A stretch of 64,000 nt of DNA, taken from an uncultured Cohaesibacter sp. (GTDB lineage: Bacteria > Pseudomonadota > Alphaproteobacteria > Rhizobiales > Cohaesibacteraceae). The translations under genes were made by a program, and so were the position numbers. Below, piece by piece: positions 26,433 to 35,322 of the stretch (within the stretch, counting starts at the first letter, position 1; each line of letters starts with the position of its first letter). Under the pieces are notes generated by a model. The model did no database searches. It saw only the letters and a program-made list of their open reading frames with translations, and was not told the origin of the DNA. The stretch is taken from contig NZ_OY782507.1 of the NCBI RefSeq assembly GCF_963677725.1, forward strand, positions 2,976,001 to 3,040,000, given 5' to 3'.

Positions 26433-27359
26433 CTATTTGGCTTCATAGGCTTTCAGCATTTGTTTCTTGGTGACCAAAGCTTCGCGCATGACCCAGGTGC
26501 GGAAGGTCTGTAAATTGGGGTTGGCGCGCTTGGTCTGGGGATAGGCAAAATAGTAATTGCCGTTGGATTGCACCGCCGCGTTATCAAGGGCAACCAGTTC
26601 GCCGGAGGCCAGCTCTTCTTCGACCAGCAGGCGCGGCAGGATGGCAACACCCATTTTGGCCGCCGCCGCGCGGATCACCATGTGAAAATGCTCAAAGCGC
26701 GGGCCAACATGAGGGTTGGCATGGCTAAGGCCGGTCTGGTTGAACCAATGAGGCCAGATGGTTGGCCGGGATGACGCCTGCAGCAGGGGATATTTATGCA
26801 GCAAGGCGGCGAGGCCCAGCTCTTCCTTTTCCTTGAGCAAATCTGGATGACCAAGAGGGAGGATGAATTCCGGCATCAAGGCATCGGTCAGCGCGCCGGT
26901 CCAGGTGGCATCACCAAAATGAAAGGCAGCGTCAATATGCTGATCGCTGAATTCGAACGGCGCGATCTTGGTGACGATATGGATCAGGATTTCCGGATGC
27001 GCGGTGGTGAATTTGTTCAGGCGCGGCACCAGCCAGCGGGCGCCAAGGGTCGGCAGGCAGGCAATGGTCAGCTCGCCCCCCTGACCGCGATAGGCCAGCA
27101 ATTCCAAGGTCGCGGTTTCGATATCCTGCAACTTCGAACGGATCTTGTCGGCATAGACCGCGCCTGCTTCGGTCAATACCAGCCCGGCCCCTGTGCGTTC
27201 AAAGAGGCGCAGGCCGAGCAATTCTTCCATCGCTCGCATCTGGCGCGAAATGGCACTTTGGGTGACGCCAAGCTCATTTGCCGCCTTGGTGAAACTGAGA
27301 TGGCGAGCCGCGGCCTCAAAGGCGCGCAAGGCGGAAAGGGACGGCAGATAATTGAACAT
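26433..27359 (-). CDS. LysR-type transcriptional regulator (GcvA-like, possible GcdR)
   Basis: The 308-residue protein has an N-terminal winged HTH (LSALRAFEAAARHLSFTKAANELGVTQSAISRQMRAMEELLGLRLFERTGAGLVLTEAG, residues 8-67) and a periplasmic-binding-like effector domain (residues 90-300). The words ALRAFEAAARHLSFTKAA...VTQSAISRQ are typical of the GcvA subgroup. It is upstream of gcdH on the same strand with a 412-bp gap. In Pseudomonas the LysR protein GcdR next to gcdH-gcdG responds to glutarate; the same role here is an inference from position. Confidence 0.88.
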   Translation of the reverse strand: MFNYLPSLSALRAFEAAARHLSFTKAANELGVTQSAISRQMRAMEELLGLRLFERTGAGLVLTEAGAVYADKIRSKLQDIETATLELLAYRGQGGELTIACLPTLGARWLVPRLNKFTTAHPEILIHIVTKIAPFEFSDQHIDAAFHFGDATWTGALTDALMPEFILPLGHPDLLKEKEELGLAALLHKYPLLQASSRPTIWPHWFNQTGLSHANPHVGPRFEHFHMVIRAAAAKMGVAILPRLLVEEELASGELVALDNAAVQSNGNYYFAYPQTKRANPNLQTFRTWVMREALVTKKQMLKAYEAK

Positions 27360-27675
27360 GAAGGTGCTCGTTGTTGGCCATCGGGGCGACGGTAAAGGGC
27401 TGTCAGACCTCGAAAACTATGCCAAGTTATCCCAGTGGGCAAATGCTGCGTCTCTGTTTCTATTCTAAGCTATGGAAAAATGACCCAAATTACCCCATAT
27501 TAGATCTGCGCTACCAGAAGCAAGGCGTAAAGCGCTTGCATGTCGCGTCAGACCTGAAAGAAAAATGGTCCTGAGCGCGATGAAGGGTATGATTGCAAGA
27601 TCTGACCGATCAGATCTGCAAGCCCGGGCAGCGCGTATCAAGAGATCCAAATCGAGAGCATTAGGTGACCCGATC
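27360..27675. other. divergent region between the LysR gene and the RirA-like gene
   Basis: No supported gene; the open frame that continues upstream of the RirA-like ATG lacks family similarity. It contains the promoters of both genes and the palindrome at 27598-27617. I found no clear iron-responsive (IRO) box by eye. Confidence 0.4.
27598..27617. promoter_or_regulatory. inverted repeat upstream of the RirA-like gene
   Basis: AGATCTGA-CCGA-TCAGATCT is a perfect 8-bp inverted repeat with a 4-base spacer, 58 bp before the ATG. It could be an operator or part of the leader. No known binding motif is matched. Confidence 0.35.
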
Positions 27676-28143
27676 ATGAGACTGACCCAGCAGGCCAATT
27701 ACTCTGTCCGCATTCTGATGTATTGCGCGGCCAAGAAGGGCGATTTTGCCAAGGTGAGCGAGATTGCCCGGGTTTATGATATTTCGGAATATCACCTGTT
27801 CAAGATTTTGCCGATTCTGGTGTCGAACGGATTCATCACCACGCATAGAGGCCGCAATGGTGGTCTGAAGCTGGCGAAAGACCCCTCTGACATCACCCTT
27901 GGCCAGATCATCCGGGCGGCGGAAGAGAATTTCCATCTTGCCGATTGCTTTGACGAAGGCAGCTATGACTGCCCGCTTCTGTCCATGTGCGACTTCAATC
28001 AGGCGCTCAATGATGCGCTGGAGTCCTTCCTCAAGGCGCTCGACAAATATACTCTTGCCGATCTGACCCAGAAGGAAGGCGATATGCGCAATCTACTTGA
28101 TATTGCCGAGCCGAAGGCCGTGGCCCCCGCTGCCGCCAACTGA
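27676..28143 (+). CDS. rirA: Rrf2-family Fe-S regulator, RirA-like
   Basis: The 155-residue protein begins MRLTQQANYSVRILMYCAAKKGDFAKVSEIARVYDISEYHLFKIL, close in words to rhizobial RirA (MRLTxQTNYAVRMLMYCA...). An HRGRNGGLKLAK wing follows. Three cysteines, C91, C99 and C105 (CFDEGSYDCPLLSMC), match the Fe-S cluster ligands of RirA/NsrR/IscR regulators, here spaced C-x7-C-x5-C. RirA with its cluster represses iron uptake genes when iron is plentiful. The NO sensor NsrR is the main alternative because KYTLADL also occurs there. The ATG at 27676 was chosen by similarity, dropping 37 upstream residues. The gene ends in a bidirectional terminator. Confidence 0.8.
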   Translation: MRLTQQANYSVRILMYCAAKKGDFAKVSEIARVYDISEYHLFKILPILVSNGFITTHRGRNGGLKLAKDPSDITLGQIIRAAEENFHLADCFDEGSYDCPLLSMCDFNQALNDALESFLKALDKYTLADLTQKEGDMRNLLDIAEPKAVAPAAAN

Positions 28144-28145
28144 GC

Positions 28146-28170
28146 TGTCGGGACACTGTCGGGACACTGT
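28146..28170. repeat. tandem 11-bp repeat
   Basis: TGTCGGGACAC occurs twice in direct succession just after the RirA-like stop, followed by a further TGT. Function unknown, probably incidental. Confidence 0.7.
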
Positions 28171-28176
28171 GATTTA

Positions 28177-28216
28177 TCAAAAGGCCGGTTGGGGTGGCTC
28201 CAACCGGCCTTTTTGA
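28177..28216. terminator. bidirectional terminator between rirA and bdhA
   Basis: AAGGCCGGTTGG/CCAACCGGCCTT is a perfect 12-bp stem with a 7-base loop, flanked by A-run and T-run so that it works for both convergent genes. Confidence 0.9.
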
Positions 28217-28235
28217 TTTTGAGCGCGTGTGCGGC

Positions 28236-29048
28236 TTATTTCGCGGTCCAGCCACCATCCATGGAAATGGTTGTGCCGGTGATGGAGGCTGCCGAATCGC
28301 TTGCAAGATAGAGCGCCAGATCTGCCACTTGCTCGATGGTGACAAATTCCTTGGTTGGCTGGGCCTGTAGCAGCACGTCGCGCTTCACTTCTTCCTCGGT
28401 CATGTTGCGGGCCTTCATCGTGTCGGGGATCTGGCGTTCCACCAACGGCGTCCAGACATAGCCCGGCGCGATGGCATTGACCGTGATGCCTTCTTCGGCC
28501 ACTTCCAAAGCAACAGTCTTGGTCAGCCCGGCCACGCCGTGCTTGGCGGCGACATAGGCCGCTTTGTAAGGGGAGGCGACCAGAGAGTGGGCGGACGAGA
28601 TATTGATGATCCGGCCTTTGCCCTTCTGTTTCATCTTGGGCAGAGCGGTGCGGATGGTGTGGAAGTTGGAGCTGAGATTGATTGCGATGATGGCATCCCA
28701 TTGATTGATCGGGAATTTCTCAATCGGTGAGACATGCTGAATGCCCGCATTGTTGACAAGAATGTCAATCATGCCGAATTCGTCTTCGGTGACGCGAATG
28801 CTGTGCTGGATGGCTTCCGGGTCGAGCATGTTGGCGGCACTATAAATCGCGCGTACGCCAAAATCCTCTTCGATGGCCTTGCGGATCTGTTCAATTTCGT
28901 TGGCGTCGCCAAGGCCATTGATCACCACATTGGCCCCTTCGCTGGCCATGGCGCGGGCGACGCCAAGGCCAATGCCGCTGGTCGATCCGGTGATGAAGGC
29001 GGTCTGGCCCTGATGGGCACCCTTGCGGGATGTGGTTTGGCTTGTCAT
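28236..29048 (-). CDS. bdhA: 3-hydroxybutyrate dehydrogenase
   Basis: The 270-residue short-chain dehydrogenase interconverts (R)-3-hydroxybutyrate and acetoacetate with NAD. It has TGSTSGIGLGVARAMASEG (cofactor loop), DILVNNAGIQHVSPIEKFP (NNAG, typical BDH words), and the catalytic set SSAHSLVASPYKAAYVAAKHG (Ser, Tyr, Lys). ITVNAIAPGYVWTPLVERQIPD is the usual BDH substrate-side segment. The insertion of about 10 residues relative to short SDRs (MKARNMTEEEVKRDVLL) also fits BDH. The ATG at 29048 follows AGGAGAG. It links PHB and ketone body turnover with phaA and phaB encoded 12 kb away. Confidence 0.93.
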   Translation of the reverse strand: MTSQTTSRKGAHQGQTAFITGSTSGIGLGVARAMASEGANVVINGLGDANEIEQIRKAIEEDFGVRAIYSAANMLDPEAIQHSIRVTEDEFGMIDILVNNAGIQHVSPIEKFPINQWDAIIAINLSSNFHTIRTALPKMKQKGKGRIINISSAHSLVASPYKAAYVAAKHGVAGLTKTVALEVAEEGITVNAIAPGYVWTPLVERQIPDTMKARNMTEEEVKRDVLLQAQPTKEFVTIEQVADLALYLASDSAASITGTTISMDGGWTAK

Positions 29049-29293
29049 CTCTGTCTCTCTCCTGTCACTGCGCCGCTTCTTGCACTCAGGCAGGGGGCGG
29101 GCCATATGTCTCATGATCCATAAAGTTGATATGCCGGATCTGGATTTCCAGTTATGCTGGCATCTCTGATTGCAGGGCAGCTTAAATGGCTTGTGAGGCT
29201 TGGCAAGGGCATATGGTTGTGCATAGTTCGAAAGTGCAGTGCATCATCAAGGGGCTCGTTCGCCCATCAGGAGGCTGAAGAAGGAGTGTGGCA

Positions 29294-29797
29294 ATGATCG
29301 AACTGGAAGACCATGACCACAGCCATTGTGTCAGCGAGATGCTGGGGGCTGCTGAAAGGCTCTGCAAGGAGCGGGGCCTGAGATTGACCGACCAGCGCAA
29401 GGCGGTGCTCGAAGTGCTCTCTTCCAGTCATGTGCCTGCCAGCGCCTATGATATTCTTGATCGGCTGAATAGGGTGCGCAAGGAAAAGGGCGAGACGATG
29501 CTTGCGCCGATCTCGATCTATCGGGCGCTCGAATTCCTGATGGAGAATGGCATCATTCACCGCATCGAAAGCCGCAATGCCTATGTCGCCTGTACCCATT
29601 GTATTGAAGGGCATCGGGATGTGATCATTTTTTTGTTGTGTGACGATTGCGGTCGGGCAGCGGAATTCCAGTCCGAGAGCCTGAGCGGCCTGATCGACAC
29701 GATTGCGGCGACGGCCCAATTCACCCCCAATGCGCCGGTGCTGGAAATTCGCGGCATTTGTTCTGATTGCCGCGGCTTCGTTGCCAGCGAAGAGTGA
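29294..29797 (+). CDS. zur: Fur-family regulator, zinc uptake regulator type
   Basis: The 167-residue protein has the Fur fold. N-terminal winged helix: AERLCKERGLRLTDQRKAVLEVLSSSHVPASAYDILDRLN, then MLAPISIYRALEFLMENGIIHRIESRNAYVAC, where the word ISIYRALEFL is typical of Zur. The C-terminal dimerisation domain carries CxxC pairs in LLCDDC and GICSDC, the structural zinc site. An extra His-rich start (ELEDHDHSHC) may also bind metal. AAGGAG lies seven bases before the ATG at 29294. The likely targets, znuC-znuB, are at 43307-44924 with a Zur-like site upstream. Confidence 0.9.
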   Translation: MIELEDHDHSHCVSEMLGAAERLCKERGLRLTDQRKAVLEVLSSSHVPASAYDILDRLNRVRKEKGETMLAPISIYRALEFLMENGIIHRIESRNAYVACTHCIEGHRDVIIFLLCDDCGRAAEFQSESLSGLIDTIAATAQFTPNAPVLEIRGICSDCRGFVASEE

Positions 29798-29986
29798 GTG
29801 TGCCTGCCTTTTTGCGATCCTTGAGAGTGCATAGAAAGGCGGTGGCTCCTTGCGCCTGACTGTGTGATTTGCCATATAAGGCCTGCTTGAACTTTTCCCC
29901 AGCTCACCGACCGTTGGCTCAATGGGTCGTGACGCGCAGGCCTGCAAGAGTGGGCCGATCCGGATCTCCCGGGAAAGTGAGGATCT

Positions 29987-31225
29987 ATGGCCTTTCTAAC
30001 CGCTCCCCTTGAACGTCGCATCACCAAGGCAGTGAAGGTAGGGTCCGTCACCGTTGGTGGCGGCGCGCCGATCGTCGTGCAGTCAATGACCAACACGGAC
30101 ACAGCGGATGTGGACAGTACGGTGGCGCAGGTGGCCGCTTTGCACAAGGCTGGATCGGAACTTGTGCGGATCACGGTGGACCGGGACGAATCAGCCGCCG
30201 CTGTGCCCAAAATCAAGGAACGGCTGTTGCGGCTTGGTGTCGATGTGCCGCTGGTCGGGGATTTCCACTATATCGGCCACAAGCTGCTCGCAGATCATCC
30301 TGCCTGTGCCGAAGCGCTCGACAAATACCGGATCAATCCGGGGAATGTGGGCTTCAAGGCGCGGCGCGACCAGCAATTTTCGATGATGATCGAGACCGCC
30401 AACCACTATCAGAAGGCGGTGCGGATCGGGGTCAATTGGGGTTCGCTGGATCAGGAATTGCTGACCAAGCTGATGGATGAGAACTCTGCCAGTGCCGATC
30501 CGCAGCCCGCCGAGAAGGTGATGCATGAAACCATCATCCAGTCGGCCTTGCTGTCGGCCAAGCGGGCTGAAGAGTTGGGCATGTCGCCCCATCAGATCAT
30601 CCTGTCGGCCAAGGTGTCTCAGGTGCAAGATCTGATTGCGGTTAATGTCGAGTTGGCGCGGCGCTCCGATTATGCGCTGCATCTGGGCCTGACCGAAGCA
30701 GGCATGGGCACAAAGGGCATTGTTGCCTCTGCTGCCTCCATGGGCATGGTTCTGCAGCAAGGCATCGGCGACACAATCCGCGTGTCCCTGACACCGGAAC
30801 CGGGCGGGGATCGAACCCGTGAGGTTCAGGTGGCGCAGGAATTGCTCCAGAGCATGGGGTTCCGCTCCTTCATTCCGATTGTTGCAGCCTGTCCGGGCTG
30901 TGGCCGAACCACGTCGACGGTATTCCAAGAGCTGGCGCAGGATATTCAGAATGACATCCGCACCAATATGCCTCTCTGGCGAGAGCAATATCCCGGTGTC
31001 GAGGCGCTGAATGTTGCGGTGATGGGCTGTGTGGTCAATGGGCCGGGCGAATCAAAACATGCTGATATTGGCATTTCTCTGCCCGGCACCGGCGAGGCGC
31101 CTGCCGCACCGGTCTTCATTGACGGGGAGAAAAAGGCGACCCTGCGCGGCGATGATATCGCTGCGGAATTCCACCAGATGGTGCGCGATTATATCGAACA
31201 GCGCTTTGGAGCGGGTGCGGCCTGA
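29987..31225 (+). CDS. ispG: (E)-4-hydroxy-3-methylbut-2-enyl diphosphate synthase (GcpE)
   Basis: The 412-residue enzyme makes HMBPP from MEcPP in the MEP pathway for isoprenoids. The N-terminal TIM barrel has [26 protein letters not shown] and [18 protein letters not shown]. The C-terminal 4Fe-4S domain has the three cysteine ligands in [11 protein letters not shown] and [11 protein letters not shown], followed by [12 protein letters not shown]. Length matches the bacterial type (about 400). The ATG has GAGG upstream. The next gene, convergent, is a prenyl diphosphate synthase, the downstream use of the pathway products. Confidence 0.97.
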   Translation: MAFLTAPLERRITKAVKVGSVTVGGGAPIVVQSMTNTDTADVDSTVAQVAALHKAGSELVRITVDRDESAAAVPKIKERLLRLGVDVPLVGDFHYIGHKLLADHPACAEALDKYRINPGNVGFKARRDQQFSMMIETANHYQKAVRIGVNWGSLDQELLTKLMDENSASADPQPAEKVMHETIIQSALLSAKRAEELGMSPHQIILSAKVSQVQDLIAVNVELARRSDYALHLGLTEAGMGTKGIVASAASMGMVLQQGIGDTIRVSLTPEPGGDRTREVQVAQELLQSMGFRSFIPIVAACPGCGRTTSTVFQELAQDIQNDIRTNMPLWREQYPGVEALNVAVMGCVVNGPGESKHADIGISLPGTGEAPAAPVFIDGEKKATLRGDDIAAEFHQMVRDYIEQRFGAGAA

Positions 31226-31291
31226 TCTAGTCCGCCTGATCCAGGCCGCCTGATCTTCTGGCAAGATCGTCTGTTCAGGGGTTGAGCCGGC

Positions 31292-32230
31292 TTATTTTTC
31301 CCGTTCGGCAATGAATCGGGCCGTGGCGATCAGCGTCTCGGCCCGTTTTCCGTAAGGGGCGAGCAAGCTTTCGGCTTCCTCGATCAGGGCGGCGAGCTTT
31401 TGCCGCGTTGCCTCAACGCCATAGAGGCTGACGAGGGTGGCTTTTTCTGACGTTAGATCCTTGCCAGCAGTCTTGCCCAATTGTTCCGATGTGGCGGTGA
31501 CATCAAGCAGGTCGTCGGCCAGCTGGAAGGCAAGGCCGATGATGGTGCCAAACCGGGTGAGGGTGGCGCGGTCGTCCGGGCTGGCCTTGGCCAGAATTGC
31601 CCCGGCCTCGCAGGCATAGCGCAGAAGGGCTCCGGTTTTCATCGCCTGCATTTGCAAAATGTCTGCTTCTGTCCGCTCGCGCCCCTCGGCCTCGATGTCG
31701 AGCATCTGGCCGCCAGCCATGCCACCCAGTCCGGCATTTTGCGCCAGCCCCAGCACCAATTCAGCCCGAACGGATGCATCGGCATGGGTGGCTCCGTCGG
31801 CCAGAATGTCAAAGGCAAGGGTCAAGAGGCTGTCCCCGGCCAGAATGGCGGTTGCCTCATCAAAGGCCACATGGACGGTGGGCTTGCCACGCCGCAGGTC
31901 GTCATCGTCCATGGCTGGCAGATCATCGTGAATGAGGCTGTAGCAATGGACGCATTCCAAAGCACAGGCCGCGCGCAGCACCCCATCATTTTCATGGCCC
32001 AGCATCCGGGCGGTTTCGATCATCAGGAAGGGGCGGATGCGCTTGCCGCCATTGAGCACCCCATGGCGCATGGCCTGGAGCAATCGGTCCGGGCGGTGCA
32101 GCTCCGCGTCTCTGGTCGCCATGCTCAGGAGGCTTTGCAACTGATCGGCGATAATCGTTGCGGATGCCTCCAATTTGCTGGCAAAGGAAGGTGTGTCGAG
32201 AGATGAATGAGAGGCGGGCGTTTGAGACAT
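31292..32230 (-). CDS. ispA: short-chain prenyl diphosphate synthase (farnesyl/geranylgeranyl type)
   Basis: The 312-residue trans-isoprenyl diphosphate synthase shows GGKRIRPFLMIETARMLG, the first Asp-rich motif DDLPAMDDDDLRRGKPT, GGQMLDIEAEGR, KTGALLRYACEAGA and the second Asp-rich motif FQLADDLLDVT. The two extra residues in DDLPAMDDDD mark type II FPP synthases, so farnesyl diphosphate is the likely product, though geranylgeranyl diphosphate cannot be excluded. An N-terminal extension of about 20 Ser/Thr-rich residues is present. It converges with ispG. Confidence 0.9.
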   Translation of the reverse strand: MSQTPASHSSLDTPSFASKLEASATIIADQLQSLLSMATRDAELHRPDRLLQAMRHGVLNGGKRIRPFLMIETARMLGHENDGVLRAACALECVHCYSLIHDDLPAMDDDDLRRGKPTVHVAFDEATAILAGDSLLTLAFDILADGATHADASVRAELVLGLAQNAGLGGMAGGQMLDIEAEGRERTEADILQMQAMKTGALLRYACEAGAILAKASPDDRATLTRFGTIIGLAFQLADDLLDVTATSEQLGKTAGKDLTSEKATLVSLYGVEATRQKLAALIEEAESLLAPYGKRAETLIATARFIAEREK

Positions 32231-32333
32231 GATCGGGGCTTTGGTTTATCGAAAAGGATGCTAGAGCAATCGCACAGGCGCGGGACGGATTGCAAGCGCC
32301 GTGACGCCTAAGGGGAAGGTCGCAGCGGATAAA

Positions 32334-32370
32334 CAAAAAAAGCCCCCTGATGGTCCACAATCAGGGGGGC
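32334..32370 (-). terminator. ahpCD operon terminator
   Basis: GCCCCCTGAT/ATCAGGGGGGC hairpin followed on the minus strand by a run of seven T, 55 bp after the ahpD stop. Confidence 0.88.
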
Positions 32371-32424
32371 AAACGGTTTTGGCATCTTGTTCAGGTCTGA
32401 TCTGGCGTCAGACTTGATCAGCGA

Positions 32425-32943
32425 TCAGGCTGCTTCCAGAGCGATGGCTGCAGACTGGATGATGGCGGCAAAGCGGATGGCGGTCTGGATCTGTTCGGTG
32501 GTCAGGCCATTGTCGCGCAGAATGCTTTCGTGGGAATCGATGCACATGCCGCAGCCATTGATGGCGGAGACGGCAAGGCTCCAAAGCTCGAAGTCGACCT
32601 TGTCAACGCCGGGACGAGCGATGAAATTCATCCGCAATTTGGCAGGCATGGAGCCATAATCCTTGTTGGAGGCCAAATGCACGAAGCGGTAATAGATATT
32701 GTTCATGCCCATCAGGGTGGCGGCCCCTTTGGCAGCGCTCAAAGCTTCGGCGGAGAGCTTGTCGGCGGCTTCGGCAAGGAAAGCGTCACGGACAGCCGCG
32801 CTGCGCGTGGCAATGGCGCAGGCAACCATCAGGCCATATTTCTGCTGATCGGTGAGGCTTTCATCGCCGGACATATTCGACAGGTTCAGCTTCACATCCT
32901 TGGCGAAGTCAGGCATTTGGGATTTCAGCGCGTCGATGGTCAT
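32425..32943 (-). CDS. ahpD: alkyl hydroperoxide reductase AhpD
   Basis: The 172-residue protein belongs to the AhpD/carboxymuconolactone decarboxylase-like family. The peroxidase-disulfide reductase motif is CGMCIDSHE (C131, C134, H138), preceded by [11 protein letters not shown]. In actinobacteria AhpD passes electrons from a lipoamide carrier to AhpC, and the same pairing is common in alphaproteobacteria. It lies 146 bp after ahpC on the same strand. The ATG at 32943 has AGGA nine bases upstream; the open frame upstream encodes a non-family segment. Confidence 0.93.
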   Translation of the reverse strand: MTIDALKSQMPDFAKDVKLNLSNMSGDESLTDQQKYGLMVACAIATRSAAVRDAFLAEAADKLSAEALSAAKGAATLMGMNNIYYRFVHLASNKDYGSMPAKLRMNFIARPGVDKVDFELWSLAVSAINGCGMCIDSHESILRDNGLTTEQIQTAIRFAAIIQSAAIALEAA

Positions 32944-33089
32944 GATGCATATCCTATAATTTGGGTGTAAGGGGCCATTCCCGCGCCTTTGGCAGTCGCA
33001 GGGCAATGGTGAAAAACTGTTGGGAGGAGGGTAGCCACTTGGCTCAAAGTGCGGATGGGCGCTTGGCCCATCCACTTGATCGATTCGGC

Positions 33090-33638
33090 TTAGCCGAGGG
33101 TCGCACCGCCGACTTCGCGGTTGCATGGGCAGAGTTCATCGGTCTGCAATGCATCGAGAACGCGCAGGGTGTCTTTGGGGTTGCGGCCAACATTGAGGTT
33201 GGTTGCATAGACATGCTGAATGGTGTTTTCCGCGTCCACAACATAGGTGTAACGGTAGGCAACGCCGTCCGGGTGACGCACGCCAAGACCGTCGATGAGG
33301 GAGCCGTTGGTGTCGGCAAACATCCAGATTGGCAGTTTGTTGAGATCCGGATGATCACGACGCCAAGCCAGCTTGCAGAATTCGTTGTCGGTGGAACCGC
33401 CCAGAACCACTGCATCACGGTCTTCGAATTCTTCGTTCAGACGTGCAAATTCAGCAATTTCGGTTGGGCAGACGAAGGTGAAATCTTTGGGATAGAAGAA
33501 GATGACCTTCCATTTGCCTTCGAAGCTTTTTTCGGTGAGGGTTTCAAACGCTTCTTCGCCATTTTCGACGATTTCGTTGAAGCCGGGTTTTACGCCAGTG
33601 ATAGAAAATTCAGGAAGCTTATCGCCAATACCAAGCAT
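33090..33638 (-). CDS. ahpC: peroxiredoxin AhpC
   Basis: The 182-residue 2-Cys peroxiredoxin reduces H2O2 and organic peroxides. The peroxidatic cysteine is C57 in [14 protein letters not shown], and the resolving residues are in the C-terminal DELCPCNRE (C170, C172). The [20 protein letters not shown] segment is typical of the AhpC group paired with AhpD and not AhpF. A GGAGA Shine-Dalgarno precedes the ATG. It diverges from the OxyR-type regulator, with 219 bp between them rich in AT and palindromes, so peroxide induction by OxyR is the clear expectation. Confidence 0.95.
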   Translation of the reverse strand: MLGIGDKLPEFSITGVKPGFNEIVENGEEAFETLTEKSFEGKWKVIFFYPKDFTFVCPTEIAEFARLNEEFEDRDAVVLGGSTDNEFCKLAWRRDHPDLNKLPIWMFADTNGSLIDGLGVRHPDGVAYRYTYVVDAENTIQHVYATNLNVGRNPKDTLRVLDALQTDELCPCNREVGGATLG

Positions 33639-33734
33639 TGCATATCTCCTAGGGTACGAAGGGAGGATTGTCGTTTAGAACAATTCAAATTCTGTTGCCC
33701 CTTTGAACCACATTTGGCTCGATAGATCAAATCT

Positions 33735-33749
33735 CAAATTTCGAATTTG
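33735..33749. promoter_or_regulatory. palindrome in the ahpC-oxyR region (left)
   Basis: CAAATT-TCG-AATTTG is a symmetric element 97 bp upstream of the ahpC start and adjacent to a second palindrome. Together they form a candidate OxyR control site. Half-sites do not exactly match the ATAG spacing of enteric OxyR. Confidence 0.4.
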
Positions 33750-33750
33750 C

Positions 33751-33769
33751 TGATCGATAAAATCGATCA
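33751..33769. promoter_or_regulatory. palindrome in the ahpC-oxyR region (right)
   Basis: TGATCGAT-AAA-ATCGATCA is a perfect 8-bp inverted repeat with a 3-base centre, between the divergent peroxide genes. It is the strongest dyad in the gap and a good candidate for the regulator site. Confidence 0.45.
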
Positions 33770-33857
33770 TATAATAAAATGGCCGCGATTTGATCCAATT
33801 TTTCCGATCAGCCTTGCCTGTTTGTCCCACTTTGCCCCACTTTGATGGAGATCCCTG

Positions 33858-34766
33858 ATGCCCATTCGCCCCACTTTGCGCCAGTTGCAGTATCTGTGCA
33901 CCCTGGCTGAGAAGGAGTCTTTTCGTGGTGCCGCTGAGGCTTGTCACGTGTCGCAATCGACGTTGAGTTCAGGCATTCGCCAACTTGAAGACATTTTGCA
34001 AGTCAAGCTGGTGGATCGTGAGAGTGATCAATTTCGTCTGACGGTTATGGGCACAGAAATATTGGGGCGGGCCAAGGCCCTGCTGCGCGATACCGATGAG
34101 TTGGTGGCAATGGCGCAAAGGCAGGAAAAGCCCTTGAGTGGGCGGTTGCGACTGGGGGTCATTCCCTCGATCGGGCCATTTTTATTGCCAAGGGCCTTAC
34201 CGGGATTGCGCCGGGCTTTTCCGGACCTGAAACTCTATCTGCACGAAAAGTTGACCCGCCATGTGCTTGAAGACGTCAAAGCCGGGCGACTGGATGCAGC
34301 GGTGATCGCTTTGCCCTACCGTATTGATGGCTTTGACAGCCAGTCGCTGGGGGATGATCGCTTTCATGTTGCCTTGCCCTTGCGCCATCCTCTGGTCAAG
34401 CACCAAAAGATCGATGCGCTCGACTTGCGGCGTGAGGCTCTCATCCTGCTCGAAGATGGCCATTGCATTCGCGACCATGTCCTTGCCAGCCTCAAACGGG
34501 GCGATCCAACTCCGGGTCAACCCGTGGATGAGGAGATTGAGGCAACCAGTCTGATCACAATCGTTCAGATGGTGGCCAATGGGCTGGGCGGGACCTTGTT
34601 GCCGGGGCTTGCCTTGCGCGCTGGTCTGGTGGACGGGCTGGATATCGTTGTGCGCGACCTCAAGGAGCCATCGGCAGTGCGCGAAATTGCAATGGTATGG
34701 CGGCCACGCTCAGCCATGGAGAGTAATATCCGGTTGTTGGCAAACCATCTCACCGCCTTTGTTTAA
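33858..34766 (+). CDS. oxyR: LysR-type peroxide regulator OxyR (atypical cysteines)
   Basis: The 302-residue protein has the OxyR N-terminus [41 protein letters not shown] and the sensing segment [23 protein letters not shown]203 matches the peroxidatic C199 of E. coli. The position of the second cysteine (E. coli C208, in a GHCLRDQ-x-x-x-FC pattern) is Leu here, and no other cysteine is present in the regulatory domain. The late blocks [26 protein letters not shown] and [18 protein letters not shown] are typical OxyR. It diverges from ahpC. It may therefore sense through a single-cysteine oxidation or a mixed disulfide. Confidence 0.92.
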   Translation: MPIRPTLRQLQYLCTLAEKESFRGAAEACHVSQSTLSSGIRQLEDILQVKLVDRESDQFRLTVMGTEILGRAKALLRDTDELVAMAQRQEKPLSGRLRLGVIPSIGPFLLPRALPGLRRAFPDLKLYLHEKLTRHVLEDVKAGRLDAAVIALPYRIDGFDSQSLGDDRFHVALPLRHPLVKHQKIDALDLRREALILLEDGHCIRDHVLASLKRGDPTPGQPVDEEIEATSLITIVQMVANGLGGTLLPGLALRAGLVDGLDIVVRDLKEPSAVREIAMVWRPRSAMESNIRLLANHLTAFV

Positions 34767-34882
34767 AGGGGGAATCCAACAAAAGGGCTTGAATTTTCAA
34801 CCGGGCAAGGTAAAGAGTGGTGCAAAGACGGGATGTTTGACGAGAGAATCCGTAAAAAGCAATCATTTTTGCAAGATTGCTC

Positions 34883-34911
34883 TGGTCAAGCGCGCTTGGG
34901 TTCTGTATAAG
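34883..34911 (+). promoter_or_regulatory. rpmF: candidate promoter of rpmF
   Basis: TGGTCA (34883-34888) and TATAAG (34906-34911) are separated by 17 bp and lie about 80 bp before the rpmF ATG. Boxes match 4/6 and 5/6 of the sigma-70 consensus. Confidence 0.45.
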
Positions 34912-34992
34912 GCCCGCAATCTCTTACAACAGAGTAGGTTCCGCATCGGGGCTCGCCCCGGACTGTGGACTATTGACGACGGAGTTTTGACC

Positions 34993-35172
34993 ATGGCTGT
35001 GCCAAAGAAAAAAGTGACCCGCATGAAGCGTGGCTTCCGCCGCTCTGCGGATGCACTAAAACAGTCGGTCTATGTCGAAGACAAGGATTCTGGCGAGCTG
35101 CGCCGTCCTCATCATATCGACCTGAAGACCGGCATGTATCGTGGTCGTCAGATTTTGGAAGCCAAAGACTAA
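34993..35172 (+). CDS. rpmF: 50S ribosomal protein L32
   Basis: The 59-residue protein starts [22 protein letters not shown] and ends [16 protein letters not shown]. These are the usual basic, conserved words of bacterial L32; the alphaproteobacterial form lacks the zinc-binding cysteines. GGAG lies eight bases before the ATG, which restricts the gene to the end of a longer open frame. It is followed by a strong terminator. Confidence 0.97.
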   Translation: MAVPKKKVTRMKRGFRRSADALKQSVYVEDKDSGELRRPHHIDLKTGMYRGRQILEAKD

Positions 35173-35200
35173 GTCTTTGCTTCTTGACGATTAAAGTTTA

Positions 35201-35229
35201 AAAAGGTCGGACTTGTCCGGCCTTTTTTT
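35201..35229 (+). terminator. rpmF: rpmF terminator
   Basis: GGTCGGAC/GTCCGGCC hairpin flanked by an A-run and seven T, about 30 bp after the rpmF stop. Confidence 0.85.
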
Positions 35230-35322
35230 ATGCCCATTTTCCTTGTATGGCATGATGGCCTTGGCTTCTGCGTCCGGCAGCCTTGTTCTCTACATTCATT
35301 CTTTGGCTTGGAGTGTCTTTCA

